DNA from: Microbispora hainanensis
Lineage (GTDB): Bacteria > Actinomycetota > Actinomycetes > Streptosporangiales > Streptosporangiaceae
NCBI RefSeq assembly: GCF_036186745.1
Contig: NZ_CP108086.1
Location: 4,278,001 to 4,342,000 of the forward strand
DNA length: 64,000 nucleotides
Direction: 5' to 3'
Shown: positions 56,468 to 64,000 of the stretch, in pieces
How the letters are laid out: every line of letters begins with the position of its first letter
Position numbering within the stretch: position 1 is the first letter of the stretch
Notes under the pieces: model-generated
The model's input: only the letters and a program-made list of their open reading frames with translations
Database searches by the model: none
Told to the model about the DNA's origin: nothing
Translations under genes and position numbers: made by a program

Positions 56468-57451
56468 TCAGGCGGCGTCGCGGAGCGAGCGGCCGGTCTT
56501 GTGCAGGAAGACGTCGTCGAGCGTGGCCCGTTCGAGCGCGACCGACTCCAGGGTCAGGCCGTGCCCGGTGAGCGCGGCCATCAGGTGCGGCAGTGCCCGC
56601 TCGCCGTCGTCGAGATAGACGCGCAGCAGGTCGCCGCCGGCCCGCACCTCCCGCGCGTACGGCAGGCCCTCCAGCACCCGCGCCGCCTCGTCCGTGCAGG
56701 ACACCCGCAGGGACACGACATCCCCGGCGATCTCGCGCTTGAGCTCGGCGGGCGTCCCGGCCGCGACGACGCGCCCGTGGTCGACGATGACGAGGCGGTC
56801 GCACAGCGCGTCGGCCTCGTCCAGATAGTGGGTGCTGAGCAGGACGCTCGTCCCGGCGTCGCGCAGCGCCTTGATCTGGTCCCACAGGTTGGCCCGGTTC
56901 TGCGGGTCGAGGCCGGTGGTGGGCTCGTCGAGGAACAGCAGCGGCGGCCGGTGCACCAGGCCGAGCGCGATCGCGACCCGCCGCTTCTGGCCTCCCGACA
57001 GGGTGCGGGCCGGCCGGTCGGCCAGTGTCGTGAGGTCGAACGCCGCGAGCACCTCGGCGGTGCGGGTGGTGGCCTCGGCCGCCGTCAGGCCGTTGACCCG
57101 GGCGGCGAGCATGAGGCCGGCCCTGGCCGTGTTGTATTCGTCCACGCCGCCGGCCTGGCCGACGTACCCGATGCGGCGCCGCACCTGCTCGGGGGAGGCC
57201 AGCAGGTCGTGCCCGGCCACCGTCGCGGTGCCGCCGGTGGGCGCGACCAGCGTGGCCAGCATGCGGATCGTCGTGGTCTTCCCCGCGCCGTTCGGGCCGA
57301 GCACCCCGAAGATCTCGCCCTCGGCGACGTCGAGGGCGACGCCGCGCACGGCCTCCACCGGCTCGGCGGCCGGGCCGCCGCGGCGGCCACGGCGCCCACG
57401 GGGGCCGCGAGGGCGGTAGGTCTTGCGTAACTCCCGCGCTTCAATGATCAC
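56468..57451 (-). CDS. ABC transporter ATPase (DrrA-like)
   Basis: A protein of 327 residues with Walker A GPNGAGKTTT, signature LSGGQKRRVAIALGL, Walker B LLFLDEPTTGLD and H-loop STHYLDEAD, and the C-terminal extension typical of DrrA. Unusually, an Arg/Gly-rich stretch (residues about 12-30) interrupts the first strand region. The start is GTG at 57451 with GAGGAG upstream. It follows the PadR gene by 17 bases and is co-transcribed with the permease. Confidence 0.93.
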   Translation of the reverse strand: MIIEARELRKTYRPRGPRGRRGRRGGPAAEPVEAVRGVALDVAEGEIFGVLGPNGAGKTTTIRMLATLVAPTGGTATVAGHDLLASPEQVRRRIGYVGQAGGVDEYNTARAGLMLAARVNGLTAAEATTRTAEVLAAFDLTTLADRPARTLSGGQKRRVAIALGLVHRPPLLFLDEPTTGLDPQNRANLWDQIKALRDAGTSVLLSTHYLDEADALCDRLVIVDHGRVVAAGTPAELKREIAGDVVSLRVSCTDEAARVLEGLPYAREVRAGGDLLRVYLDDGERALPHLMAALTGHGLTLESVALERATLDDVFLHKTGRSLRDAA

Positions 57452-57468
57452 ATTCGGCTCCTCGTCGG

Positions 57469-58008
57469 TCAGGGAAGGTCGTCGTGCTCGATGCGCTCGA
57501 CGGCCTGTTCCAGCCACTCCAGCTGGGCGCGGAATTCGGCCGCGGTCAGCTCCAGGCACTCGTCCACGTGCCGCGGGGCGCCCGCCGCGCGCTTGGCGTG
57601 ACGGGCCCGCTCGTAGCTCGCGAACCCCGCGCGCAGCAGCTCGGCCCTTTCCCGCACGATCGCCGGCAGATCGGCCTTGGGCAGCCGGTCCATGAACGTC
57701 AGCGCGACCTGGAACGGGTCGACGATCGGCATGATCTCCGACCAGTGCTCGCGGAGCCGCCGGTCGAACTCGGCCCGTCCCTCGGGCGTGATGCCGTAGA
57801 CCGTCCGCCCCCGGCCGGAGGGCCGGTCGTCGCCGACCACTTCGAGCAGGCCCTCCTGGGCCATCTTCCCGAGGGCGTGGTAGATCGAGCCGAAGGCGAT
57901 GTTGGCCCAGTGCTGGGCGCCCCACAGTTCGAGTTTCTTGCGCACCTCGTAGCCGTGCAGCGGCCCATCGAGCAGCACGCCCAGGATCAGCACTCGCGTC
58001 GATGACAT
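57469..58008 (-). CDS. PadR-family transcriptional regulator
   Basis: A protein of 179 residues. The winged helix at 1-90 has ILGVLLDGPLHGYEVRKKLE, FGSIYHALGKMAQEGLLEV and a VYGITPEGRAEF wing; the C-terminal part is a dimerisation coiled coil. PadR repressors often control the drug exporters next to them, and here two transporter genes follow directly. The start ATG at 58008 lies just behind an 18-base palindrome, so the protein probably represses its own operon. Confidence 0.93.
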   Translation of the reverse strand: MSSTRVLILGVLLDGPLHGYEVRKKLELWGAQHWANIAFGSIYHALGKMAQEGLLEVVGDDRPSGRGRTVYGITPEGRAEFDRRLREHWSEIMPIVDPFQVALTFMDRLPKADLPAIVRERAELLRAGFASYERARHAKRAAGAPRHVDECLELTAAEFRAQLEWLEQAVERIEHDDLP

Positions 58009-58012
58009 ATTC

Positions 58013-58030
58013 AAATTTGTATACAAGTTT
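58013..58030. promoter_or_regulatory. 18-bp palindrome, probable PadR operator
   Basis: AAATTTGTA and TACAAGTTT form a near-perfect dyad (one mismatch) around the core TTGTATACAA, an AT-rich island in GC-rich DNA. It lies immediately upstream of padR and within the promoter of the divergent gene at 58048. Confidence 0.7.
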
Positions 58031-58047
58031 GAGTATGGTAGTCAACC

Positions 58048-58395
58048 ATGAACCGCGAGACAGACAGGCACGAGATCCGCAGGGACGACGACGGCGCCCT
58101 GCTCGGATACGTCCGGCGGACCGGCGGGGAGTGGGAGCCGCTGACCGTCTTCGGCTACCCCATCGGCCCGGCCGGGCCGTACGAGCGGGCGGAGGAAGAG
58201 GTGCGCCGCGCCGGGCTCGACGTGCTCGCCGGGCAGTGGGAGTTCCTCGAAGACGGCGAGTGGTATCGCTGCGTGATCCTGGAGGCCTCCGCCGGCGAGG
58301 TGCGGGTGCGCCCGGCCGACCACCGCTACCCCCACCACCGCTACGCCCTGACCCTGGAGCGCCCCACCCCCGAGACGCTGCGCCCGGGGCGGTGA
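58048..58395 (+). CDS. Small conserved protein of unknown function
   Basis: A hydrophilic 115-residue protein with GALLGYVRR, GQWEFLEDGEWYRCVILEAS and a C-terminal RYALTLERP. It looks globular and cytoplasmic; no family name comes to mind. The start ATG at 58048 has TATGGT eight bases upstream, so the mRNA is probably leaderless. It shares the promoter region and the palindrome with padR and may be co-regulated. Confidence 0.72.
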   Translation: MNRETDRHEIRRDDDGALLGYVRRTGGEWEPLTVFGYPIGPAGPYERAEEEVRRAGLDVLAGQWEFLEDGEWYRCVILEASAGEVRVRPADHRYPHHRYALTLERPTPETLRPGR

Positions 58396-58475
58396 AACGC
58401 CCGCCGCACCCGGCCGGCCGGAAACGCGCCACGCGGTGTGCGGCAAGATCCGCGCGGCGTTCTAAGGTGAGGTCC

Positions 58476-59162
58476 ATGCGACCCACGGCTCTGATCACCG
58501 GCGCCTCGCGGGGTGTGGGGGCGGCGATCGCCCGTGCCCTCGCCTCCGACTACGACCTCTTCCTGGGCGGCCGGGACGGCACGGCGCTCGACGCGCTGTG
58601 CGCGGAACTGCCCGCCGCCCGCCCCTGGGCGGTGGAGCTGACCGAGCTCACCCCCGCCGACGTGGAGGGGATCGAGCGGCTCGACGTGCTCGTCCACAGC
58701 GCGGGCGTCGCCAGTGTCGGGCCCCTGGCCGACACCCCCGCCCGCGAGTGGCGGCGGCTGATGGAGGTCAACGTCATCGCGGTCGCCGAGCTGACCCGGC
58801 TGCTGCTGCCCGCGCTGCGCGCGGCACGCGGGCACGTCGTGCTGATCAACTCGGGGGCCGGGCAGCGGGCCAACCCCAACTGGGGCGCCTACGCCGCGAG
58901 CAAGTTCGCCCTGCGGGCGTTCGGCGACACGCTGCGCGAGGAGGAGCACGCCAACGGCGTCCGGGTCACCGCGATCTTCCCCGGGCGGGTGGACACCGAC
59001 ATGCAACGAGCCATCCGGGCCCAGGAGGGCGGGCCGTACGAGCCGGGAAGATACCTGGAGCCGGAGTCGGTGGCGCGGGCCGTGCTGGCCGCGGTGACGG
59101 CGACGCCCGACGCCCACGTCACCGAGATCACCGTGCGGCCGGCTGGGGGACCCACCCGCTGA
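58476..59162 (+). CDS. Short-chain dehydrogenase/reductase
   Basis: A protein of 228 residues with ALITGASRGVGAAIA, the HSAGVAS motif, catalytic S and YAASK, and IFPGRVDTDM. Typical for small SDRs; cofactor preference is probably NADP because of the GGRD after the second strand. The start ATG at 58476 follows TAAGGT at seven bases (leaderless) and also an AAGGTGAGG that could serve as a ribosome site. Substrate unknown. Confidence 0.92.
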   Translation: MRPTALITGASRGVGAAIARALASDYDLFLGGRDGTALDALCAELPAARPWAVELTELTPADVEGIERLDVLVHSAGVASVGPLADTPAREWRRLMEVNVIAVAELTRLLLPALRAARGHVVLINSGAGQRANPNWGAYAASKFALRAFGDTLREEEHANGVRVTAIFPGRVDTDMQRAIRAQEGGPYEPGRYLEPESVARAVLAAVTATPDAHVTEITVRPAGGPTR

Positions 59163-59241
59163 CGCCCCCGCGAGGCGCGCGGGACGGATGTTCATTACAG
59201 TGGCATCACCGCCATGCCGCCCATCTGGAGGACCGGTGCAC

Positions 59242-60579
59242 GTGACCTACTGGTGCGAGATGGCGTGGCTGCCGCCCGGCGAGATCGTGGAGAGCGTGGT
59301 CGTCGGCGTCGAGGGCCGCCGCATCGTCGAGGTCAGGCCCGAGGCGGCGCCTCCACCCGGAGCCGTACGGCTGGCCGGGCTCACCCTGCCCGGCCTGGCC
59401 AACTGCCATTCCCACGCCTTCCACCGCGCCCTGCGCGGCCACACCCAGACCGGCCGCGGCAGCTTCTGGACCTGGCGCGAGCGGATGTACGCGGTCGCCG
59501 AGGCGCTCGGCCCGGACAGCTACCTCGACCTGGCCACCGCGACGTACGCCGAGATGGCGCTCGCCGGGATCACCACCGTGGCCGAGTTCCACTACCTGCA
59601 CCACGGACCCGGGGGGCGGCCGTACGCCGACCCGAACGCGATGGGCCACGCGCTGGTCGAGGCGGCCAGGAGGGCCGGGCTGCGCATCACCCTGCTCGAC
59701 ACCTGCTATCTGACCGGCGGCATCGGCGACGCCCTCACCGGCACCCAGCTGCGCTTCGGCGACGGGGACGCCGATCGATGGGCCGCCAGGGCCGACGACC
59801 TCGCCCAGGTGTACGAGGGCGAGGAGGACGTCGAGATCGGCGCGGCCATCCACTCCGTGCGCGCGGTGCCGCCCGAGCAGATGCCCGTGGTCGTCGACTT
59901 CGCCCACCGGCACACCGCGCCGCTGCACGCGCACGTCTCCGAGCAGCCGGCGGAGAACGAGGCGTGCGTCGAGCTCTACTCGGCCACGCCCGTGCAGGTG
60001 CTGCACGAGCACGGCGCGCTCGGACCACGCTCGACGGCGGTGCACGCCACCCACCTGTCCGACGTGGACGTGGCGCTGCTCGGCGGCTCCACCACCCACG
60101 TGTGCATGTGCCCCACCACCGAGCGCGACCTCGCCGACGGCGTCGGCCCCGCCCGCAGGCTGCTGGACGCCGGATCGCCCGTCACGCTCGGCACCGACAG
60201 CCAGGCGGTCATCGACCTGTTCGAGGAGGCCAGGGCGGTGGAGCTGGACGAGCGGCTGGTCACCGGCGAGCGCGGGCACTGGCACGCCGAGCAGCTCCTG
60301 AACGCCGCGACCGCCATCGGGCAGGCGTCGCTGGGTTTCCCCGACGCCGGATGCCTGGTGCCCGGGGCCTGGGCCGACCTCGTCTCCGTCCGGCTCGACT
60401 CGGTCCGTACGGCCGGAGCCACCAAGGCGACTGCGGTGGAGGCGGTGGTGTTCGCCGCCACCTCCGCCGACGTCTACTCGGTGGTCGCGGGCGGACGGCG
60501 GATCGTGGAGGACGGACGGCACGTGCTCGGTGACGTCGGCGCGCTGCTGGGCGAGGCGCTCGCCCCGCTCAACCGGTGA
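59242..60579 (+). CDS. hutF: Formimidoylglutamate deiminase HutF
   Basis: Converts N-formimidoyl-L-glutamate to N-formyl-L-glutamate and ammonia in the five-step histidine degradation route. The 445-residue amidohydrolase has metal ligands H56 and H58 ([12 protein letters not shown]), [12 protein letters not shown] with His and Glu, HATHLSD and [15 protein letters not shown]. The start GTG at 59242 has GGAGGA nine bases upstream; GTG at 59236 is too close. hutI overlaps or follows directly. hutH and hutU are not in the window. Confidence 0.93.
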   Translation: MTYWCEMAWLPPGEIVESVVVGVEGRRIVEVRPEAAPPPGAVRLAGLTLPGLANCHSHAFHRALRGHTQTGRGSFWTWRERMYAVAEALGPDSYLDLATATYAEMALAGITTVAEFHYLHHGPGGRPYADPNAMGHALVEAARRAGLRITLLDTCYLTGGIGDALTGTQLRFGDGDADRWAARADDLAQVYEGEEDVEIGAAIHSVRAVPPEQMPVVVDFAHRHTAPLHAHVSEQPAENEACVELYSATPVQVLHEHGALGPRSTAVHATHLSDVDVALLGGSTTHVCMCPTTERDLADGVGPARRLLDAGSPVTLGTDSQAVIDLFEEARAVELDERLVTGERGHWHAEQLLNAATAIGQASLGFPDAGCLVPGAWADLVSVRLDSVRTAGATKATAVEAVVFAATSADVYSVVAGGRRIVEDGRHVLGDVGALLGEALAPLNR

Positions 60580-60632
60580 GGTTTGCGCCGTTCACGGGGT
60601 GGCGAGGATCAGGAAACGTGGGGCCGAGCGGC

Positions 60633-61781
60633 ATGACATCAGTCGTTTACACGGGGATCGGATCGCTGTACACGGCGGACCCCGAGCGGGAGGAGATCGA
60701 GGACGCCGCGCTGGTGGCGGAGAACGGGGTGGTCCGGTGGATCGGCCGGTCCGCCGACGCCCCGGCCGCCGACGAGCAGGTCGACGTGGAAGGGCGCGCG
60801 GTCATCCCGGGGTTCGTGGACAGCCACGCGCACCTGGTGTTCGCCGGCGACCGCACCGAGGAGTTCGCCGCGCGGATGGCCGGACGGCCCTACACCGCGG
60901 GCGGCATCCGCTCGACCGTCGAGGCCACCCGCCGGGCCACCATCCCCGAGCTGGTGTCCACCACCGCTCTGCTGGTGTCGGAGATGGCCATGCAGGGCAC
61001 GACGACGTTCGAGATCAAGAGCGGCTACGGCCTCACCGTGGACGACGAGCGCCGCAGCCTGGAGATCGCCTGCCAGTTCACCGAGGAGACCACGTTCCTC
61101 GGGGCGCACGTCGTGCCGCCGGAGGCGTGCGCCGACGACTACGTCCGCCTCGTGACCGGCCCGATGCTGGAGGCGTGCGCGCCGTACGCCAAGTGGGTGG
61201 ACGTGTTCTGCGAGCGCGGCGCGTTCGGCGAGGAGCACAGCAGGGAGGTGCTCGCGGCGGGCCGCAAGGCCGGGCTGCAGCTCAGGGTGCACGCCAACCA
61301 GCTCGGCCCGGGGCCGGGCGTGCGGCTGGCCTGCGAGATGGGGGCGGCATCCGCCGACCACTGCACCCATCTCGATGACGCCGACGTGGACGCGCTGGCC
61401 GCCTCCGGGGTGGTCGCCACCCTGCTGCCGGGCGCGGAGTTCTCCACCAGGTCGCCCTACCCGGACGCGCGGCGGCTGCTCGACGCGGGCGTCACGGTGG
61501 CCCTGGCGACCGACTGCAACCCGGGCACCTCGTTCACCACCTCGATGCCGTTCTGCGTCGCTCTCGCCGTACGCGAGATGGGCATGACGCCGCTCGAGGC
61601 CGTGCGGGCGGCAACCCGTGGCGGCGCACGGGCGCTGCGGCGCACCGACGTGGGCACCCTGTGCGTCGGCGCCCGCGCGGACCTCGTCATCCTGGAGGCG
61701 CCGTCGTACGTCCACCTCGCGTACCGGCCCGGAGTGCCGCTGGTGGCGCAGGTGTGGCGAATGGGGCGCCGCCTCGTTTAG
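60633..61781 (+). CDS. hutI: Imidazolonepropionase HutI
   Basis: Hydrolyses 4-imidazolone-5-propionate to formimidoylglutamate, the step just before HutF. The 382-residue protein has H65 and H67 ([11 protein letters not shown]), EIKSGYGLT, the H in [15 protein letters not shown] and ATDCNPGTS. The start is uncertain: ATG at 60633 gives the usual N-terminus; a GTG at 60619 with AGGA, and a GTG at 60576 overlapping the hutF stop, are in frame. Co-transcribed with hutF. Confidence 0.94.
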   Translation: MTSVVYTGIGSLYTADPEREEIEDAALVAENGVVRWIGRSADAPAADEQVDVEGRAVIPGFVDSHAHLVFAGDRTEEFAARMAGRPYTAGGIRSTVEATRRATIPELVSTTALLVSEMAMQGTTTFEIKSGYGLTVDDERRSLEIACQFTEETTFLGAHVVPPEACADDYVRLVTGPMLEACAPYAKWVDVFCERGAFGEEHSREVLAAGRKAGLQLRVHANQLGPGPGVRLACEMGAASADHCTHLDDADVDALAASGVVATLLPGAEFSTRSPYPDARRLLDAGVTVALATDCNPGTSFTTSMPFCVALAVREMGMTPLEAVRAATRGGARALRRTDVGTLCVGARADLVILEAPSYVHLAYRPGVPLVAQVWRMGRRLV

Positions 61782-62005
61782 ACCCGCGCAACCTGGGTAA
61801 ACGCCTTTCTTCCCGGCCGCGCATCCTCCTCAGGGAGGAAACCGAAACCATTCCCCGGTCGTATCCGTTTGGGGAATCTTTGCCATGGACCGGCCGTTGT
61901 CCGGGTCAGAAGCAGGAAGCCGGGGACCGTGCCGAACGGGGCGGACACGTCCGGCTCACCGGCTCACATATTGCATATCGCGGCGGCGGAACGAGGTGCC
62001 ATCGG

Positions 62006-62938
62006 ATGGCGACGGGGAATCGGACGCAGGAACAGCACATCTCTGACCGGGATCTGCTCGGGACATATCTGGCCGAGATCGGCCGCGTCCCCTTGCTGAC
62101 CGCGGAGCAGGAGGTCGAGCTGGCCAAGCGTATCGAGGCGGGGTTGTTCGCCGAGCAGTTGCTCGACAGCGGGCGGCCCGAGCCGAAGATCGCGAATGCG
62201 ACCGACGAGGAGCTGGAGCGAATCGCGATCTCGGGACGGCGGGCCAAGGACGAATTCATCCAGGCCAATCTGCGCCTCGTGGTCGCGGTCGCGAGGAAAT
62301 ACTCCGGACGGGGAATGCCGCTGATCGATCTTGTGCAGGAGGGCAACCTCGGTCTGGTCCGCGCGGTGGAGAAGTTCGACTATCGCCGGGGATACAAGTT
62401 CTCGACCTACGCCACCTGGTGGATCAGGCAGTCGGTGGGCCGCTCGATCCACGAGCAGGCGCGGCCGGTGCGGCTGCCCACCCACGCGGGCGAGCAGATG
62501 ACGCGGCTCATGCGGGTGCGCAGGGACATGCTGGCGGAGTTCGACGCAGAGCCGACCGACGCCGACCTCGCCGAGGTGCTCGACCTGCCGATCGAGCGGG
62601 TGCAGGAGCTGCGCCGCTGGGCCTCCGACCCGGTCTCCCTCCAGCTCGGCGTGGGCGACGAGGACGAGACCGAGCTCGGTGACATGATCGCCGACGAGAC
62701 CTGGGCGGACCCCGAGCAGCAGGCCATGGCCACGCTGGAGAAGGAGCGCCTGGAGGAGTGGCTGACCGGCCTGGAGGGCCAGATGCGCGAGATGCTGCGC
62801 TGGCGGTACGGCCTGGTGGACGGCCGCGAGCACACCCTCACCGAGGTGGGGGAGCGCTACGGCATCGGCCGTGACCGCGCCCGGCGCATCGAGCGCGACG
62901 CGCTGGTGCGGCTGCGCAAGATGGCCAGCGCCGCGTAA
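62006..62938 (+). CDS. Sigma-70 family, primary-like group 2 sigma factor
   Basis: A sigma factor of 310 residues with regions 1.2 (LLGTYLAEIGRVPLLTAEQEV), 2 (LRLVVAVARKYSGRGMPLIDLVQEGNLGLVRAVEKFD, with YKFSTYATWWIRQ for -10 recognition), 3 (RLPTHAGEQM) and 4 (HTLTEVGERYGIGRDRARRIERDALVRLRK). The long N-terminal region of HrdB is missing, so it is a nonessential group 2 factor rather than the housekeeping one. The start is ATG at 62006 with GAGG upstream. A strong hairpin follows the gene. Confidence 0.93.
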   Translation: MATGNRTQEQHISDRDLLGTYLAEIGRVPLLTAEQEVELAKRIEAGLFAEQLLDSGRPEPKIANATDEELERIAISGRRAKDEFIQANLRLVVAVARKYSGRGMPLIDLVQEGNLGLVRAVEKFDYRRGYKFSTYATWWIRQSVGRSIHEQARPVRLPTHAGEQMTRLMRVRRDMLAEFDAEPTDADLAEVLDLPIERVQELRRWASDPVSLQLGVGDEDETELGDMIADETWADPEQQAMATLEKERLEEWLTGLEGQMREMLRWRYGLVDGREHTLTEVGERYGIGRDRARRIERDALVRLRKMASAA

Positions 62939-62965
62939 CACGCGCCCCCACACCGGCCGGTTCGT

Positions 62966-62993
62966 CACGCGGGGCGGGCGTTCGCCCCGCGTG
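62966..62993. terminator. Hairpin terminator after the sigma-factor gene
   Basis: CACGCGGGGCG and CGCCCCGCGTG form a perfect eleven-base stem, itself enclosed by outer CGGCCGG/CCGGCCG pairs. Confidence 0.75.
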
Positions 62994-63076
62994 CCGGCCG
63001 CCTCGCCGCTACGAGGCTTCGCCGTCGAGCCCCAGCGCGTGCGCGTTTCCGGCGCACCAGTCGGAGAAGCCGGGGG

Positions 63077-63211
63077 GCGGTGGCCGATGGTGGCGGCGAT
63101 GCTCTCGACCTGCCCCGCGATGGTGAACGTCTCGTCGCCGGTGAGGGTGTAGGTCCGGCCTTCGTGGCCGTTCTCGGTCAGCACGAGGGCGGCGACGGCC
63201 GCGACAGCAGG
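63077..63211 (-). pseudogene. Remnant of an NmrA/NAD(P)-binding oxidoreductase gene
   Basis: The minus-strand frame encodes VAALVLTENGHEGRTYTLTG and ETFTIAGQVESIAATIG. These are typical of the middle of NmrA-like SDR proteins. The N-terminal nucleotide-binding part and the C-terminus are missing, and no start site exists. Confidence 0.65.
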
Positions 63212-63379
63212 CTCGTGAGGCTCTGGCTGACCGACGCGGGCCGAGCGCTCCGGGAGCCGGTCGCGGCCGAGCGCCATGGCCTGGAGGAGAAGATCACCGC
63301 CGGGCTCACCGAGGCCGAGATCCGCAAGCTGATGACCGCGCTGGGCAAGGTCTACGAGTCGGCCAGAGCTCTGCTGTGA
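63203..63379 (+). pseudogene. Remnant of a MarR-family regulator gene (C-terminus only)
   Basis: Encodes DSRLVRLWLTDAGRAL, then REPVAAERHGLEEKITAGLTEAE and a final helix, matching the wing and C-terminal helix of MarR regulators. The helix-turn-helix and start are missing. It abuts the NmrA remnant on the other strand. Confidence 0.7.
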
Positions 63380-63392
63380 GCAGGGCATCGTG

Positions 63393-63422
63393 ACGCGCAC
63401 CCTCTTTGGGGGTGCGCGTTTT
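63393..63422 (+). terminator. Rho-independent-type terminator
   Basis: ACGCGCACCC and GGGTGCGCGT form a ten-base stem followed by TTTT, the clearest U-tract terminator in the window. It closes the MarR remnant. Confidence 0.8.
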
Positions 63423-63440
63423 GTCGTTCCAGACACATCC

Positions 63441-63487
63441 GAAACAGGCCCGAAACACGGTGGTGGCGAGTTTCACACATGTGAAAC
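63441..63487 (+). promoter_or_regulatory. GlnR-like operator region upstream of the ammonium transporter
   Basis: GAAAC at 63441 and 63452 are separated by six bases, the GlnR spacing. Further on, GTTTCAC and GTGAAAC (63470-63487) form a perfect inverted repeat with an ACAT spacer. Ammonium transporter genes are classic GlnR targets in actinobacteria. Confidence 0.55.
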
Positions 63488-63624
63488 ACACATGGTCGTG
63501 GGCTGAAACGGCGGAAGAACACGCTGTCGCCAACGTCAGTGCGCCAGCCGGCCGAGGTTGCCCGGGAGGAAGTCACTGCGGGAGTGATAACGGCCATACG
63601 CCAAATGTAAGGAGGGCCGCGTCG

Positions 63625-64000
63625 GTGAAGATCGATACCGGCACCACCGCCTGGATGATCACAGCCACCGCTCTGGTGCTGCTGATGACGCCCGGGCTCG
63701 CGTTCTTCTACGGGGGCATGACCAGGGCGAAGAGCGTCCTGAACATGATGATGATGTCTTTCGTCAGCATCATCACCATCACCCTCGCCTGGGTCCTGTA
63801 CGGCCACTCGCTGGCCTTCGACGCCTTCGGCGACGGTGACAACTTCATCAACAAGCTCGTGGGCGGGGGAGACGCCCTTGGCCTGCAGAGCCTGATCGAC
63901 ACGCCCACCGCGGACGACGGCACCGGTATGCCGAGCCTGGTGTTCTCGGCCTTCCAGCTCACCTTCGCGATCATCACCGTGGCTCTCATCAGCGGCGCCA
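63625..64000 (+). CDS. amtB: Ammonium transporter AmtB (partial, 3' end outside)
   Basis: The first 125 residues of an Amt family channel: TTAWMITATALVLLMTPGLAFFYGG (helix 1), RAKSVLNMMMMSF and an FQLTFAIIT segment beginning helix 3 before the window ends. The start is GTG at 63625 with AAGGAGGGCC at 63609-63618. The gene runs off the right edge; glnK and glnD usually follow. Transport of ammonium under nitrogen limitation is expected, in agreement with the GlnR-like sites upstream. Confidence 0.95.
   Translation, partial: MKIDTGTTAWMITATALVLLMTPGLAFFYGGMTRAKSVLNMMMMSFVSIITITLAWVLYGHSLAFDAFGDGDNFINKLVGGGDALGLQSLIDTPTADDGTGMPSLVFSAFQLTFAIITVALISGA

Overview
The window is very GC-rich, densely coded chromosomal DNA from a filamentous actinobacterium. 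The gene set (Mec/CysO/CysM cysteine pathway, HrdB-like sigma factor, small SARP activator, graspetide-type RiPP enzymes, AmaP/DUF6286 proteins, many leaderless-looking starts) suggests the order Streptosporangiales (Nonomuraea, Microbispora, Streptosporangium and relatives). That placement is inferred from protein character, not from a search. No prophage, plasmid or insertion sequence was seen. Roughly 57 genes are supported.

Left part (1-23.4 kb). A partial acidic-repeat protein and two secreted or membrane proteins are followed by a stand-alone DEAD/DEAH helicase, a heptad-repeat coiled-coil protein, and NAD salvage genes (pncB, pncA) divergent from clpS. A conserved housekeeping run follows: clpS, DUF2017, mec (JAMM protease), a possible leader peptide with a hairpin, cysO, cysM; then DUF3352, thioesterase, murI, MBL hydrolase, rph, rdgB. 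After this come a membrane molybdopterin oxidoreductase, a large acidic protein ending in a papain-fold (Tox-PL-like) domain, and a divergent hydrolase/TetR pair.

Middle part (23.6-40 kb). A NarL-type two-component system sits with a MacB/FtsX-type ABC exporter. Next is an HNH endonuclease gene whose reading frame runs straight through a tRNA gene with anticodon UAG and a short variable loop, the most unusual feature of the window. Then follow a Bcp peroxiredoxin, DUF3618, a PLP fold-type III enzyme, AmaP/DUF6286, a polytopic glycosyltransferase-like protein, and gcvT-gcvH-sdaA behind a tandem glycine riboswitch (glycine to serine to pyruvate).

Right part (39.5-64 kb). A SARP regulator, a TIGR04500-like peptide-maturation protein, an ATP-grasp ligase and a C39-peptidase ABC exporter form a putative RiPP locus with no clear precursor. 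Beside it is a GlnA-like / aldehyde dehydrogenase / SDR / gamma-glutamyl hydrolase operon with a divergent FadR-type regulator, probably for gamma-glutamylated amine catabolism. Membrane proteins, an orphan AbiEii-like nucleotidyltransferase, two more ABC transporters (one a PadR-DrrA-DrrB type operon), hutF-hutI, a primary-like sigma factor, a collapsed NmrA/MarR pseudogene pair and the start of an ammonium transporter with a GlnR-like operator complete the window. Short tandem repeats are common in the intergenic regions.
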